Part shown: positions 17,606 through 26,433 of the stretch, one piece after another
Layout: every line of letters starts with the position of its first letter
How positions within the stretch are numbered: position 1 is the first letter of the stretch
DNA from: Eggerthellaceae bacterium
Lineage (GTDB): Bacteria; Actinomycetota; Coriobacteriia; Coriobacteriales; Eggerthellaceae
Assembly (NCBI GenBank): GCA_009782605.1
Contig: WRIR01000018.1
Coordinates: 1 to 49,473, forward strand
Direction of reading: 5' to 3'
DNA: 49,473 bases
Notes under the pieces: generated by a model
The model's database searches: none
What the model was told of the DNA's origin: nothing
Seen by the model: the letters and a program-made list of their open reading frames with translations, nothing else
Position numbers and translations under genes: made by a program

Positions 17606-17630
17606 AACTAGTCGAAGAATTCGACTAGTT
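17606..17630. promoter_or_regulatory. Perfect 11-bp inverted repeat upstream of the hydrogenase gene
   Basis: AACTAGTCGAA (17606-17616) and TTCGACTAGTT (17620-17630) are exact complements separated by three bases. It is a likely operator or short hairpin, about 225 bases before the hydrogenase start. Its sequence is unrelated to the palindrome at 17287-17317, suggesting a different regulator. Confidence 0.7.
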
Positions 17631-17784
17631 CAAAACGAAGGCAGGTGAGGGGCACGTGACACAGCCAAGCCGTATCGGCTGTCACACAGAGGGCAGGCCG
17701 AAAAGAGGCAACCTGTGCCGAGAACCGTATAGGTTCATTTGTGTTGAATGGGGGACGATGGGGGGTGATGGGAGGCTCATACCT

Positions 17785-17790
17785 TATAAT
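17785..17790 (+). promoter_or_regulatory. Candidate -10 element of the hydrogenase gene
   Basis: A perfect TATAAT lies 63 bases before the start codon. No good -35 is present at 16-18 bases, so an activator may be needed. Confidence 0.4.
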
Positions 17791-17853
17791 TGTAATCGGT
17801 GTGTGGACATCGAAAAATACCGAATGGGCTCAACCCGAAGGAGGACTTGAGAT

Positions 17854-19368
17854 ATGAGCGTTCATCAATTCACCGACATCCGTATCCCGATTGACCAGGG
17901 AAATCCTTCCATCATGAGGCATGAGGAACTGTGCATCAAGTGCGGTGCCTGCCGCCACATGTGCGAGGGCGACATCGTGGTCGGCAGGCTCTACGACCTG
18001 GAAAGCACGGGCGACTGCCCCATCTGCATCCACTGTGGGCAGTGCGCAAACGTCTGTCCTCCCAGCTCGATCACCGAGCGCTATGAGTACCCCGAAGTGA
18101 AAGAGGCCATCCTCGACCCCGACAAGGTCGTCATATTCTCCACCTCCCCCTCGGTAAGGGTCGGCCTGGGCGAGGCATTCGGGCTTGCCCCCGGCACCTT
18201 CGTGGAGGGGAAGATGGTGGCGGCCCTGCGCGCGCTTGGCGCAGACTACGTGCTCGACACCAACTTCGCGGCCGACCTGACCATCACGGAAGAGGCGTCC
18301 GAGCTGGTCGACCGCATCGTCAACAAGTCGAAGCCGCTCCCGCAGTTCACGAGCTGCTGCCCGGCATGGGTCAAGTTCGTCGAGACCTTCTACCCGGATA
18401 TGCTGCCCCACATCTCCACCTCGAAAAGCCCCATCGGCATGCAGGGCCCAACTATCAAGACCTATTTCGCCCAGCACCACGGCATCGACCCCCAAAGCAT
18501 CGTCAACGTTGCCCTCACCCCGTGTACGGCGAAGAAGTTCGAGATACGCAGAGAAGAGATGTGTGACGCCTCCAAGGAGCTCGACCTGCCCGGAATGCGC
18601 GACATGGACCACGTGATCACGACGCGCGAGCTGGCGCTGTGGCTCAAGGCGGAAGATATCGACTTCGACGCCCTGGAAGACGGCGAATACGACGAGCTGA
18701 TGGGCGCGGCCTCGGGCTCGGGCGTCATCTTCGGCAACACCGGCGGCGTGATGGAGGCCGCGGCACGGACTGCCTATTATTATGTAGCGGGGAAGAATCC
18801 TGGCAAGAACTATCTGAACCTCAAGCCGGTCCGCGGCATGGAGGGCATCCGCAGCGCAGAGATCGACATTGCGGGGACCCCCGTCCACGTGGCGGTCACC
18901 CACGGCATCACCAACGCGAAGCAGGTGCTCGACGAAGTGGCTGCCGGCACCTGTGCCTACGACTTCATTGAGGTCATGGCCTGCCGCGGCGGCTGCATCG
19001 GCGGCGGCGGGCAGCCCAAGACCCAGATACCGATGGTCGACGACATCCGCCAATCGCGCATTGCGTCCCTCTACAAAAAAGACAGCGGGATGTCTCTGCG
19101 CTTCAGCCACGAGAACCCCGACATCAAGGCGGTCTACGAGCAGCACTACGAAAAGCCGTTGAGCGAGCGCGCCGAGCGCCTTCTGCACACCTCCTATCAC
19201 GACCGCAGCAGCGATTTGGGGCCTGCGGGCGTTGTGGAGAAGCGGTCGCCGGACGCAGCGGTATACCGCTGCAACGTGTGCGGGCACGAGCACGTCGGCG
19301 ACTTCCCCGACGGCTATACCTGTTCTGTGTGCGGCGTCGGGAAAGAGCATTTCAAGCAGGTCGGATAA
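17854..19368 (+). CDS. [FeFe]-hydrogenase fused to a C-terminal rubredoxin-like domain
   Basis: A 504-residue iron-only hydrogenase. Residues 27-68 hold two [4Fe-4S] motifs (CIKCGACRHMC and CPICIHCGQCANVCP). The H-cluster signatures are TSCCPAW (166-172), TPCTAKKFE (222-230) and EVMACRGGCIGGGGQP (about 373-388). The last 35 residues (YRCNVCGHEHVGDFPDGYTC then SVCG) have two CxxCG knuckles like rubredoxin, a rarely seen fusion that would bind one extra iron. There is no signal peptide, so it is cytoplasmic. AAGGAGGA lies upstream of the ATG. The maturases HydE, HydF and HydG are not in the window. It may couple ferredoxin or rubredoxin pools to hydrogen, or act as a sensor-like group B-type enzyme; the group is not certain. 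Confidence 0.92.
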   Translation: MSVHQFTDIRIPIDQGNPSIMRHEELCIKCGACRHMCEGDIVVGRLYDLESTGDCPICIHCGQCANVCPPSSITERYEYPEVKEAILDPDKVVIFSTSPSVRVGLGEAFGLAPGTFVEGKMVAALRALGADYVLDTNFAADLTITEEASELVDRIVNKSKPLPQFTSCCPAWVKFVETFYPDMLPHISTSKSPIGMQGPTIKTYFAQHHGIDPQSIVNVALTPCTAKKFEIRREEMCDASKELDLPGMRDMDHVITTRELALWLKAEDIDFDALEDGEYDELMGAASGSGVIFGNTGGVMEAAARTAYYYVAGKNPGKNYLNLKPVRGMEGIRSAEIDIAGTPVHVAVTHGITNAKQVLDEVAAGTCAYDFIEVMACRGGCIGGGGQPKTQIPMVDDIRQSRIASLYKKDSGMSLRFSHENPDIKAVYEQHYEKPLSERAERLLHTSYHDRSSDLGPAGVVEKRSPDAAVYRCNVCGHEHVGDFPDGYTCSVCGVGKEHFKQVG

Positions 19369-19453
19369 GGGTCGAGCAAGAAGGCCAAGGCCGTCCGCAA
19401 AATGCGAGGAAATGTATTGAGGCCTACATATCCAAAGATACCCAAGGTGAGAA

Positions 19454-19482
19454 GGGCGGCATCATGCCGCCCGCGCCTTTTT
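19454..19482 (+). terminator. Rho-independent terminator after the hydrogenase gene
   Basis: GGGCGGC (19454-19460), loop ATCAT and GCCGCCC (19466-19472) form a strong stem followed by GCGCC and TTTTT (19478-19482). Confidence 0.85.
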
Positions 19483-19578
19483 GGAAATTTCCCTGTACTA
19501 CCTATACTTTAGCACTATACTGTGATAAAGTAACAAGCCAAGCATTGCCGATGCTACCGAGACTGAGAAAGAGCGGCC

Positions 19579-21219
19579 ATGAACTTCGTTACCCCATCCG
19601 GCTTCAGGGACGTGCTTCCCGAAGAGGCGCGCTTCCGTGAAGAGATCGCGAACCGCGTACAGCGCTGCTTCGCCCAACGGGGTTATACGCCGCTTGAGAC
19701 CCCGACGCTTGAGGTCATGGACGTGCTGCAGGCAGGGGGCCGCATCCCTGCCGCCCCCTTCAAGTTCTTCGATTCGCAAGGAGCCCTCCTGGCCATGCGC
19801 CCGGACGTGACTATGCAGATAGCCCGCATGTGCGCGACGCGCCTGAAAGGCCTGCCGGGGCCCTTCAAGTTCCGCTACACGCAGCGTGTCTTCCGCGAGG
19901 CCGAGGCGCAGGCACAGGCGGCCGCCCGGGAGCTGACGCAGTTCGGTATCGAGTCGATAGGCGAGGAAGGGACCGTGGTGGACGCCGAGATCCTGGAGCT
20001 CTTCATCGAGGCCCTGCAGGAATGCGGCCTCCAAGAGTTCAAGCTCGCCATCGGCACGGTCGGCGTGCTGGGGGCCCTGCTGGAGGCAAGTGGCGCCCCG
20101 GCGGCCTGGAAGGCCCAGGTGCTCGCGGCCTACCATGCCTCGAACTTCGTCGAGCTCGACCGCCTCGTCGAGGATGCGGAAAGCACCGGGGCCAAGAGAG
20201 GGTTCGCTTTGGCCATCAAGGCCCTGCCGCGCATCCGCGGCGGCCGCGAGGCCATCGACGCGGTGCGCGCGCTGGCAGAGCCTCTCGGCTGCTCGGACGG
20301 GCTCGACGCCTTCGAGGACACCTATCAGCGGCTGGTCGACAAGGGGCTTTCCGACAAGGTCCTTGTCGATTTCTCCGTCATGAGTTCCTTCGACTATTAC
20401 ACCGGCATCGTGGTGGAGGCCTATGCTGCGGGGCTGGGCACCCCCCTGGGCTCCGGCGGCCGCTACGATTCGATGCTTGCCGCCTATGGGCAGGAGCGCC
20501 CGGCGGCAGGCTTTGCCTTCTACCTCGAATCGGTCATGGCGGCGTGCGCCCTCCAAGGGCCCGCCCGCGAACCCGGCCCCCAACGCCCCCTGCGCATCGC
20601 GGTGCCCAAGGGCGCGTTGTATGGCGAAGCGGTGCAGGCGCTTGCTCAGGCAGGCCTGGACACACGGGGGCTGGAAGACCCGGGCAGGCAGCTCATCATC
20701 AAAAACCCCGGGGTCGAGTACGTGATCGTGCGACCGACCGATGCCCCTGCCTTTGTCGCTCTCGGCGCGGCCGACTGCGGCATCTGCGGCAAGGACTCGC
20801 TCGTTGAGGCTGACTCCGATGTGGTGGAATTGGTCGATCTGGGTTTCGGAGGCTGTCGCTTCGTCGTCGCAGAGCCGAAAGGCGCCACCGAAGCGGTCAA
20901 CGACCACTACCGCCGTCTCGGCTCGATCCGCGTTGCCACGAAGTACCCGAACATCACAGCCGCCTATTACGCGAAGGCAGGCATGCAGGTCGAGATCGTC
21001 GAGCTGCACGGCAACATAGAGCTCGCCCCGTTGACCGGCATGGCAGAGCGCGTGGTGGACATCACCGCGACCGGCTCCACGCTCCGTGAGAACAACCTGG
21101 TCATCGTCGACGAAGTGCTCCCGTCGACCGCGCGGTTCTTTGCGAACGTGAGCGCTTTCAGGATGGATGCGCGCGTCAAGTACCTGGCGCAGGCGCTCCA
21201 AGAGAAGAAGGGGGACTGA
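19579..21219 (+). CDS. hisZG: Fused HisZ-HisG, ATP phosphoribosyltransferase
   Basis: A 546-residue protein joining the two parts of the short-form ATP phosphoribosyltransferase, first step of histidine synthesis. Residues 1 to about 325 are HisZ, a histidyl-tRNA synthetase paralogue: TPSGFRDVLPEEARFREEI, then FKFRYTQRVFREAE, and GSGGRYDSM. Residues about 335-546 are short HisG: LRIAVPKGALYGEAVQAL, then CGICGKDSLVEAD and VDITATGSTLRENNL. In most bacteria these are separate genes (hisZ, hisG) forming a hetero-octamer; fusion would fix a 1:1 ratio. It is the first gene of the his operon, and hisD begins 1 base after its stop. Confidence 0.9.
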   Translation: MNFVTPSGFRDVLPEEARFREEIANRVQRCFAQRGYTPLETPTLEVMDVLQAGGRIPAAPFKFFDSQGALLAMRPDVTMQIARMCATRLKGLPGPFKFRYTQRVFREAEAQAQAAARELTQFGIESIGEEGTVVDAEILELFIEALQECGLQEFKLAIGTVGVLGALLEASGAPAAWKAQVLAAYHASNFVELDRLVEDAESTGAKRGFALAIKALPRIRGGREAIDAVRALAEPLGCSDGLDAFEDTYQRLVDKGLSDKVLVDFSVMSSFDYYTGIVVEAYAAGLGTPLGSGGRYDSMLAAYGQERPAAGFAFYLESVMAACALQGPAREPGPQRPLRIAVPKGALYGEAVQALAQAGLDTRGLEDPGRQLIIKNPGVEYVIVRPTDAPAFVALGAADCGICGKDSLVEADSDVVELVDLGFGGCRFVVAEPKGATEAVNDHYRRLGSIRVATKYPNITAAYYAKAGMQVEIVELHGNIELAPLTGMAERVVDITATGSTLRENNLVIVDEVLPSTARFFANVSAFRMDARVKYLAQALQEKKGD

Positions 21220-21220
21220 C

Positions 21221-22627
21221 ATGCCCGCCAACCCCGCCGGTCAGGCCGCATCCAGCAACCCCGCCGCGCCCAGCACGCCCGATGCCCCGGTCGTCCCCGC
21301 CGCAGGCAAACCCCTCATGCGCCGCATAGTCGTCCCGCCGGGCAGGGCCTTCGAGCGTGGGCAGATCGAGCGCCCCGGGGCCTTCAGCGCAGATGCCCTG
21401 CGCGCGGCCACCTCCATCGTCGAGGACGTGCGCACACGGGGCGATGCGGCGCTGCGGGACTACACCGAGAAGTTCGACGGCGTGCGCCTTGAGGGCTTCC
21501 GGGTGCCCGACGCTGCGATAGAGGCGGCTGTCTCCCAGGTAGGCGAAGGCCTTGCACAGGCTCTGGAGGCGGCGGCGGCGCACATACGCGCCTTCCACGA
21601 ACGCCAGCGCCAGCAAAGCTGGTTCTGCACCCGCCCGGACGGCGCCTTGGTGGGGAGCATGGTCTCCCCGCTTGAGTCCGTCGGTGTCTATGCCCCCGGC
21701 GGCCGCGCGCTCTACCCCTCGTCGGTGCTCATGAACGCCATCCCTGCCCGTGTCGCCGGCGTAGAGCGCATCGTGTGCGTGACACCCCCGGCCAAGGACG
21801 GCTCCCTCGACCCGGCCATCCTCCTGGCCTGCCGCATCGCGGGCGTGACGGAAGTCTATTCTATCGGCGGTGCCCAGGCGATAGCGGCGCTGGCCTACGG
21901 CACCGAAAGCATCGCGCCGGTCGTCAAGGTCACGGGCCCGGGCAACGCCTATGTCGCGGCGGCGAAGAAGGTCGTCTCAGGCGACGTCGGCATCGACATG
22001 GTCGCGGGGCCCTCCGAGGTGTGCGTGGTGGCAGACGACACGGCCGACCCGGCGCTGGTCGCCATCGACCTCATGGCCCAGGCCGAGCACGACCCCCTTG
22101 CAAGCTGCTACCTCGTCACCTTCAGCGGGCCTTTCGCCGACGCGGTCGAGGAAGCCATCGGGAAGCACCTGGCCTCGTCTCCCCGCGCCGAGATAACGAA
22201 GGCGTCGCTGGAAAGCCAGGGCCTCGCCATCATCTGCCCCGACCTCGACACAGGCCTTGAGGCGGTCAACATGATAGCCCCCGAGCACCTCGAGATCCAC
22301 CTTGAGCACGCCATCGACCTGTTGGGAAGCATCCGCAATGCGGGCGCGATCTTCCTCGGCCCCTGGACGCCCGAGGCGGTGGGGGACTACCTCGCCGGCC
22401 CCAACCACACGCTGCCGACAGGGGGTACCGCCCGCTTCTCGTCGCCGCTTTCGGTGGACGACTTCGTGAAGAAGTCGAGCGTCATCCAGTATTCCGCGAG
22501 CGCCCTCGAAAACGACGCCAAGGCGATTGTCGCGATAGCCGACCACGAGGGGCTTTGGGCCCATGCACGCAGCGTGGAGTACCGCCTCGCTCACCAAGGC
22601 ACACCGGCGCCCGCCCGGCAGCAGTAA
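21221..22627 (+). CDS. hisD: Histidinol dehydrogenase
   Basis: A 468-residue histidinol dehydrogenase, the last two oxidations of histidine synthesis. The NAD-binding region (SVGVYAPGGRALYPSSVLM) and the catalytic pair in IAPEHLEIH are present, as is GPNHTLPTGGTARFSSPLSV carrying zinc-ligand His. The start at 21221 follows GAAGGGGGACTGAC, giving about 35 extra residues rich in Pro and Ala before the family sequence begins near MRRIVVPPGRAF; an ATG near 21317 is an alternative. The gene starts directly after hisZG, so translation is coupled. Confidence 0.93.
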   Translation: MPANPAGQAASSNPAAPSTPDAPVVPAAGKPLMRRIVVPPGRAFERGQIERPGAFSADALRAATSIVEDVRTRGDAALRDYTEKFDGVRLEGFRVPDAAIEAAVSQVGEGLAQALEAAAAHIRAFHERQRQQSWFCTRPDGALVGSMVSPLESVGVYAPGGRALYPSSVLMNAIPARVAGVERIVCVTPPAKDGSLDPAILLACRIAGVTEVYSIGGAQAIAALAYGTESIAPVVKVTGPGNAYVAAAKKVVSGDVGIDMVAGPSEVCVVADDTADPALVAIDLMAQAEHDPLASCYLVTFSGPFADAVEEAIGKHLASSPRAEITKASLESQGLAIICPDLDTGLEAVNMIAPEHLEIHLEHAIDLLGSIRNAGAIFLGPWTPEAVGDYLAGPNHTLPTGGTARFSSPLSVDDFVKKSSVIQYSASALENDAKAIVAIADHEGLWAHARSVEYRLAHQGTPAPARQQ

Positions 22628-22720
22628 ACGCAGGCACAGGCAGAAACGCAGGCAGAACCACGAGCATAAGCACAGGCAGCGAACGGAACACCAAAGGAAA
22701 GGACACCGAGGGAGCGACCC
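22628..22720 (+). repeat. CAGGCA-rich low-complexity spacer
   Basis: The hisD-hisC gap repeats CGCAGGCACAGGCAGAA-like words, and a similar GGCGCAGGCACAGG pattern recurs inside the 5' end of hisB (about 23818-23855). This is simple-sequence expansion in an otherwise tightly packed operon. Confidence 0.55.
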
Positions 22721-23806
22721 ATGAACACCTACCGGAAACCCGCGCGGAAGCTCGAAGGCATAAAGCCCTACGACCCGAAATCCATGCCGGCAAAGGTCGT
22801 GCTCTCGGCGAACGAGAGCCCCTACCAGGCCCCGTCGGAGCTTCATCGCGCGATACAGTCCTGCGTGGGGGCGGCCTCGCTGAACCGCTATCCCGACCCG
22901 CTTGCCGAGACCCTGCGCCGCACGATAGCGCAGGCCCACAACCTCGCCCCCGACCAGGTCCTCGTGGGCAACGGCGGCGACGAGCTCCTGTTCAACTTCG
23001 TCCTTGCCTGGGGCGGCGCGGGGCGCATCTTCCTGAACATGCCCCCCACCTTCTCGGTGTACGAGCACAACGCGCGTATCACCGACACGCGGGTCGTCAG
23101 CATCCCGCGCAAGGCCGATTTCAGCATCAACGAAGAGGCGGTCTGTGACCGGGTGGCCTTTGGGGACATCGACTTCATAGTGGTGACGAGCCCTAACAAC
23201 CCGACGGGAAACACCGCCGACCCTTCCTTCATAAAGCGCCTGCTTGAGTCAAGCGACGCGATGGTGCTCGTCGACGAGGCCTACTTCGAGTTCGCCGGCG
23301 CCACGGTGCTGCCCTGGCTCAACAGGTACAAGAACCTGGCCATCCTGCGCACCTTATCGAAGGCCTACGGCTTGGCGGGCGTGCGCCTGGGTTACCTCCT
23401 TGCCCACGCCGATGTCATAAGCGAGCTTCTTAAGGTACGCCAGCCCTATTCGGTGGACACGGTGAGCCAGCTCATCGGCACATGCGTCCTTGAGCAGCGG
23501 GCGGCCTTCGACCGGCACATCGCCGCGACCATCGACCAGCGCGACCTCGTCTTCGAGGCCCTGGGGAAGATGGGCGGCGTGAGGCCCTATCCCTCCGACG
23601 CGAACTTCATCCTGTTCAGGCTGGAGAACGCTTCCAAGGTGTGGGAGTCCCTGTATAGCCGCGGCGTGCTCGTCCGCGACTTCTCGCGCGAGCGGGGCCT
23701 CAAGAACTGCCTGCGGGTGACCATCGGCACGCCGGATGAGAACCGGTGCTTCTTGGATGTCCTCGAAGACATCCTCGCACAGGAAGGGGATTCGCATGGA
23801 AAATGA
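22721..23806 (+). CDS. hisC: Histidinol-phosphate aminotransferase
   Basis: A 361-residue class I/II aminotransferase that converts imidazole acetol-phosphate to histidinol phosphate. The PLP site is evident: VTSPNNPTGN, VDEAYFEFAG and TLSKAYGLAGVRLGY, in which the Lys of SKAYG forms the Schiff base. Length and N-terminus (KLEGIKPYDPKSMPAKVVLS) are typical of HisC. GGGAG lies 8 bases before the ATG. Its last 11 bases overlap the start of hisB. Confidence 0.94.
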   Translation: MNTYRKPARKLEGIKPYDPKSMPAKVVLSANESPYQAPSELHRAIQSCVGAASLNRYPDPLAETLRRTIAQAHNLAPDQVLVGNGGDELLFNFVLAWGGAGRIFLNMPPTFSVYEHNARITDTRVVSIPRKADFSINEEAVCDRVAFGDIDFIVVTSPNNPTGNTADPSFIKRLLESSDAMVLVDEAYFEFAGATVLPWLNRYKNLAILRTLSKAYGLAGVRLGYLLAHADVISELLKVRQPYSVDTVSQLIGTCVLEQRAAFDRHIAATIDQRDLVFEALGKMGGVRPYPSDANFILFRLENASKVWESLYSRGVLVRDFSRERGLKNCLRVTIGTPDENRCFLDVLEDILAQEGDSHGK

Positions 23807-24476
23807 CAGGCGCTCCACGGCGCAGGCACAGGCACAGGATACGGCGCAGGCACAAGCCCCGTCCGGCATCCCCCAGCCTTCTCCGGCTCGCAGGGCCGAG
23901 TTCGCGCGCATCACGAACGAGACCGACATCGTCCTCAGGGTGGACCTCGACGGCACCGGCGAGACGGATATTGCGACCGGCATCCCCTTCTTCGACCACA
24001 TGCTCGACGCCTTCGGCCGCCACGGCCTCTTTAACCTCGCCGTCGCGGCAAAAGGCGACCTTGAGGTCGACGCGCACCACACGGTCGAGGACGTCGGCAT
24101 CGTCCTCGGGCAGGCCGTCGCCTCCGCGCTCGGGGACAAGCGCGGCATCACGCGCTTCGGGTCGAGCCTCGTCCCCATGGACGAGGCCCTGCTGCTGGCG
24201 GCTTGCGACCTCTCGGGGCGCGGACAGCTGCACTACGAGGTTAAGCTGCCGATAGAGATCATCGGCAACTTCGACACAACGCTCGTGAAGGAGTTCCTCG
24301 TGGCCTTCGCGGGCAACGCGGGCCTGACCCTGCACGTGAGAAGCCTCGCCGGGGAGAACTCCCACCACATCATCGAGGCCGCATTCAAGGCGGTGGCACG
24401 CGCCCTCTCGGCGGCGGTCGCCGTCGACCCGCGCATCGTCGGGGTGCTCCCCTCGACAAAGGGGACCCTTTCATGA
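23796..24476 (+). CDS. hisB: Imidazoleglycerol-phosphate dehydratase
   Basis: A 226-residue monofunctional HisB dehydratase; the phosphatase domain found in enterobacterial HisB is absent. The metal-binding His motifs are FFDHMLDAFGRHG, DAHHTVEDVG and ENSHHIIEAAFKA. The first 30 residues are an Ala/Gln-rich extension (AQAQAQDTAQAQAPSG) that lies outside the family fold. The ATG at 23796 follows AGGAAGGGG and overlaps the end of hisC by 11 bases. Confidence 0.94.
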   Translation: MENDRRSTAQAQAQDTAQAQAPSGIPQPSPARRAEFARITNETDIVLRVDLDGTGETDIATGIPFFDHMLDAFGRHGLFNLAVAAKGDLEVDAHHTVEDVGIVLGQAVASALGDKRGITRFGSSLVPMDEALLLAACDLSGRGQLHYEVKLPIEIIGNFDTTLVKEFLVAFAGNAGLTLHVRSLAGENSHHIIEAAFKAVARALSAAVAVDPRIVGVLPSTKGTLS

Positions 24477-24511
24477 GAAAGTACCTGACCCCGCTACCGC
24501 GCCTATCATCA

Positions 24512-24584
24512 CGTCATTGCGGGCTTGACCCGCAATCTTCACAAAAGAGGTTCGGCAAGATTGCGGGTCAAGCCCGCAATGACG
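24512..24584. repeat. Palindromic element with perfect 28-bp arms
   Basis: The left arm (24512-24539, starting CGTCATTGCGGGC) is the exact reverse complement of the right arm (24557-24584), around a 17-base loop. Each arm is itself a small palindrome, TTGCGGG-CTTGA-CCCGCAA. The TCATTGCGGGCTTGACCCGC word resembles dispersed palindromic (REP/MITE-like) repeats seen in other bacteria. It lies in the 220-bp gap between hisB and hisA, where the operon of relatives usually has hisH. Confidence 0.85.
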
Positions 24585-24587
24585 GCC

Positions 24588-24629
24588 TGGGCGATAGAAT
24601 TGCTAGCTTGGGCGATAGAATTGCTGATT
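24588..24629 (+). repeat. Two-copy 21-bp tandem repeat
   Basis: TGGGCGATAGAATTGCT occurs at 24588-24604 and 24609-24625, giving a 21-bp period immediately after the palindromic element. Confidence 0.8.
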
Positions 24630-24696
24630 TCCAGAATGCTCTACCAAAAGCGAAGCGAAAACCCCGGACAAACCGGAAACCGAAAGGAGAAAGCCC

Positions 24697-25485
24697 ATGT
24701 ATCTGCTTCCCGCGATCGACATCCTCGGCGGCAAGGTAGTGCGCCTTGCGAAGGGGGACTATGCCCAGGCGACCGTCTACCACGACGACCCGGTCGCCCA
24801 GGCCCAGGCCTTCAAGGAGGCCGGAGCTACGTGGCTCCACGTTGTCGACCTGGACGGCGCACGCTCGGGAAAGCCCGAGAACACGGCAACCATCGAGAAG
24901 ATCATCACGAAGACCCAGCTGAAAGTCGAGGCAGGCGGCGGCATCCGCAGCATCGAGGCGATACAACGGCTTTCCGGCGCCGGGGTGTCGCGGGTCGTGC
25001 TGGGGACGAGCCTTGTCACCGACCCGGCCTTCACCGAGGCCGCCTTGGCGCACCACCGCGACCTGCTCGCGGCCGGCATCGACGCGAGGGGCGGGGAAGT
25101 GGCCCTCGCCGGATGGAGCGAGGGGGCCGGCATCCCGGCCGAAGAACTGGTGGCACGTGTCGCGTCGCTGGGCTTTAAGCACCTTGTCTACACCGATATC
25201 GAGCGCGATGGGATGCAGGTCGGCGTCGACGCGGCGGCCTACGTGCGAATTGCGGGGATCTTCGGGAGCCCCGTGATCGCGTCCGGCGGCGTGGCAGGCA
25301 TCCCAGACATCGAGGCGCTGGGGGCGGTGGCCGACTCCATAGAAGGCATCATCGTCGGCCGGGCGATCTATGAAAAGGAACTGGATGTGGCTGCGGCGGT
25401 CATGGTCTGTGCCGAGGCCACGAGGAGGGCAGGGGAAGTATGCATGGCCGAAGACCCCTGCGGAGGAGGCTGTTTATGCGAGTGA
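24697..25485 (+). CDS. hisA: Phosphoribosylformimino-AICAR-phosphate isomerase (HisA)
   Basis: A 262-residue (beta/alpha)8 isomerase of histidine synthesis. The N-terminal catalytic Asp is in [19 protein letters not shown] and the second in [12 protein letters not shown]; phosphate-binding loops are EAGGGIRS and [19 protein letters not shown] precedes the ATG. The last residues ([11 protein letters not shown]) exist because the frame runs through the ribosome binding site of hisF, which it overlaps by 10 bases. Confidence 0.93.
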   Translation: MYLLPAIDILGGKVVRLAKGDYAQATVYHDDPVAQAQAFKEAGATWLHVVDLDGARSGKPENTATIEKIITKTQLKVEAGGGIRSIEAIQRLSGAGVSRVVLGTSLVTDPAFTEAALAHHRDLLAAGIDARGGEVALAGWSEGAGIPAEELVARVASLGFKHLVYTDIERDGMQVGVDAAAYVRIAGIFGSPVIASGGVAGIPDIEALGAVADSIEGIIVGRAIYEKELDVAAAVMVCAEATRRAGEVCMAEDPCGGGCLCE

Positions 25486-26240
25486 AACGTGTCATACCCT
25501 GCATGGACGTGAAGGACGGCCGGGTCGTCAAAGGCGTCAACTTCGTTGGCCTGCGCGACGCGGGGGACCCGATCGAGTTCGCCCAGCGCTACGACGGGCA
25601 GAAGGCCGACGAAGTCGTCTTCCTTGACATCACAGCCACGGTCGAGGGCCGCAAGACCACCGTCGAGATGGCGGCCCGCGCGAGCAGGGAGCTCAACCTG
25701 CCCTACTGTGTGGGCGGCGGCTTCCGCAGCATCGAAGACATCCGTGACATGATATCCGCCGGTGCTGACAAGGTCTCCGTCAACTCGGCGGCCGTTGCCG
25801 ACCCCGGCCTGCTCACGAGCGCCGTCCAGGCCTTCGGTGCGGAAAAGATCGTCTGCGCCATCGACGCGAAGCAGGTTGCGGGCAACCCCAACAGGTGGGA
25901 GGTCTATGTGAGCGGCGGGCAGAAGGCCACGGGCCTCGACGCCGTTGAATGGGCGCAGGAGGCCGCACGCAGGGGCGTGGGGGAGATCCTGCTGACCAGC
26001 ATGGACCGCGACGGGACGAAGGACGGCTACGACTGCGCGCTCACCCGTGCGGTGGCCCGTGCGACTGGCATCCCCGTGACCGCCTCAGGCGGCGTGGGCG
26101 CAATCGAGCATTTCGCCGAGGGCATCCTCGAAGGCGAGGCCGACGCGGTCCTAGCCGCGTCCGTCTTCCACTTCGGGGAGCTGACCGTCCGCGAGGTGAA
26201 GGAATACCTGCAAGCCCAAGGCGTCGCCGTTGCGCTCTAG
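25476..26240 (+). CDS. hisF: Imidazole glycerol phosphate synthase cyclase subunit
   Basis: A 254-residue (beta/alpha)8 HisF. Catalytic Asp residues occur in [16 protein letters not shown] and in [24 protein letters not shown] and [12 protein letters not shown] bind phosphate. HisF uses ammonia from the glutaminase HisH, which is not encoded in this operon or window. GGAGGAGG lies 5 bases before the start, inside the end of hisA. Confidence 0.95.
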   Translation: MRVKRVIPCMDVKDGRVVKGVNFVGLRDAGDPIEFAQRYDGQKADEVVFLDITATVEGRKTTVEMAARASRELNLPYCVGGGFRSIEDIRDMISAGADKVSVNSAAVADPGLLTSAVQAFGAEKIVCAIDAKQVAGNPNRWEVYVSGGQKATGLDAVEWAQEAARRGVGEILLTSMDRDGTKDGYDCALTRAVARATGIPVTASGGVGAIEHFAEGILEGEADAVLAASVFHFGELTVREVKEYLQAQGVAVAL

Positions 26241-26245
26241 GCCCC

Positions 26246-26361
<116 letters not shown>

Positions 26362-26433
26362 GCAGGGAAGCAGTCCGATATGCCGGAGCCACGCCCCACG
26401 AAAACCCCGTGAAAGCCTATGAAAGGAACCCGC

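Larger units (their letters stand above)
17227..17853. promoter_or_regulatory. Divergent control region between the dms-like operon and the hydrogenase gene
   Basis: This 627-bp gap holds no gene I can support. It carries the promoters of both divergent units, two perfect palindromes listed separately, and a weaker inverted repeat ACAGCC/GGCTGT near 17661-17682. The stretch 17400-17520 is a low-complexity C/G-rich run of CGC, GCC and CACC words. Confidence 0.6.

Noticed and set aside
17830-19350. A 506-codon minus-strand frame opposite the hydrogenase gene
   Set aside because: The plus-strand reading has all hydrogenase motifs; the antisense product is low-complexity shadow sequence.
19369-19578. 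A histidine T-box or attenuator leader before hisZG
   Set aside because: No TGGNACCGCG-like T-box sequence and no His-codon leader peptide could be found.
24473-24739. A short frame in the hisB-hisA gap that could be a hisH remnant
   Set aside because: It reads through the palindromic repeat and has no glutaminase motif; nothing resembling HisH was found.
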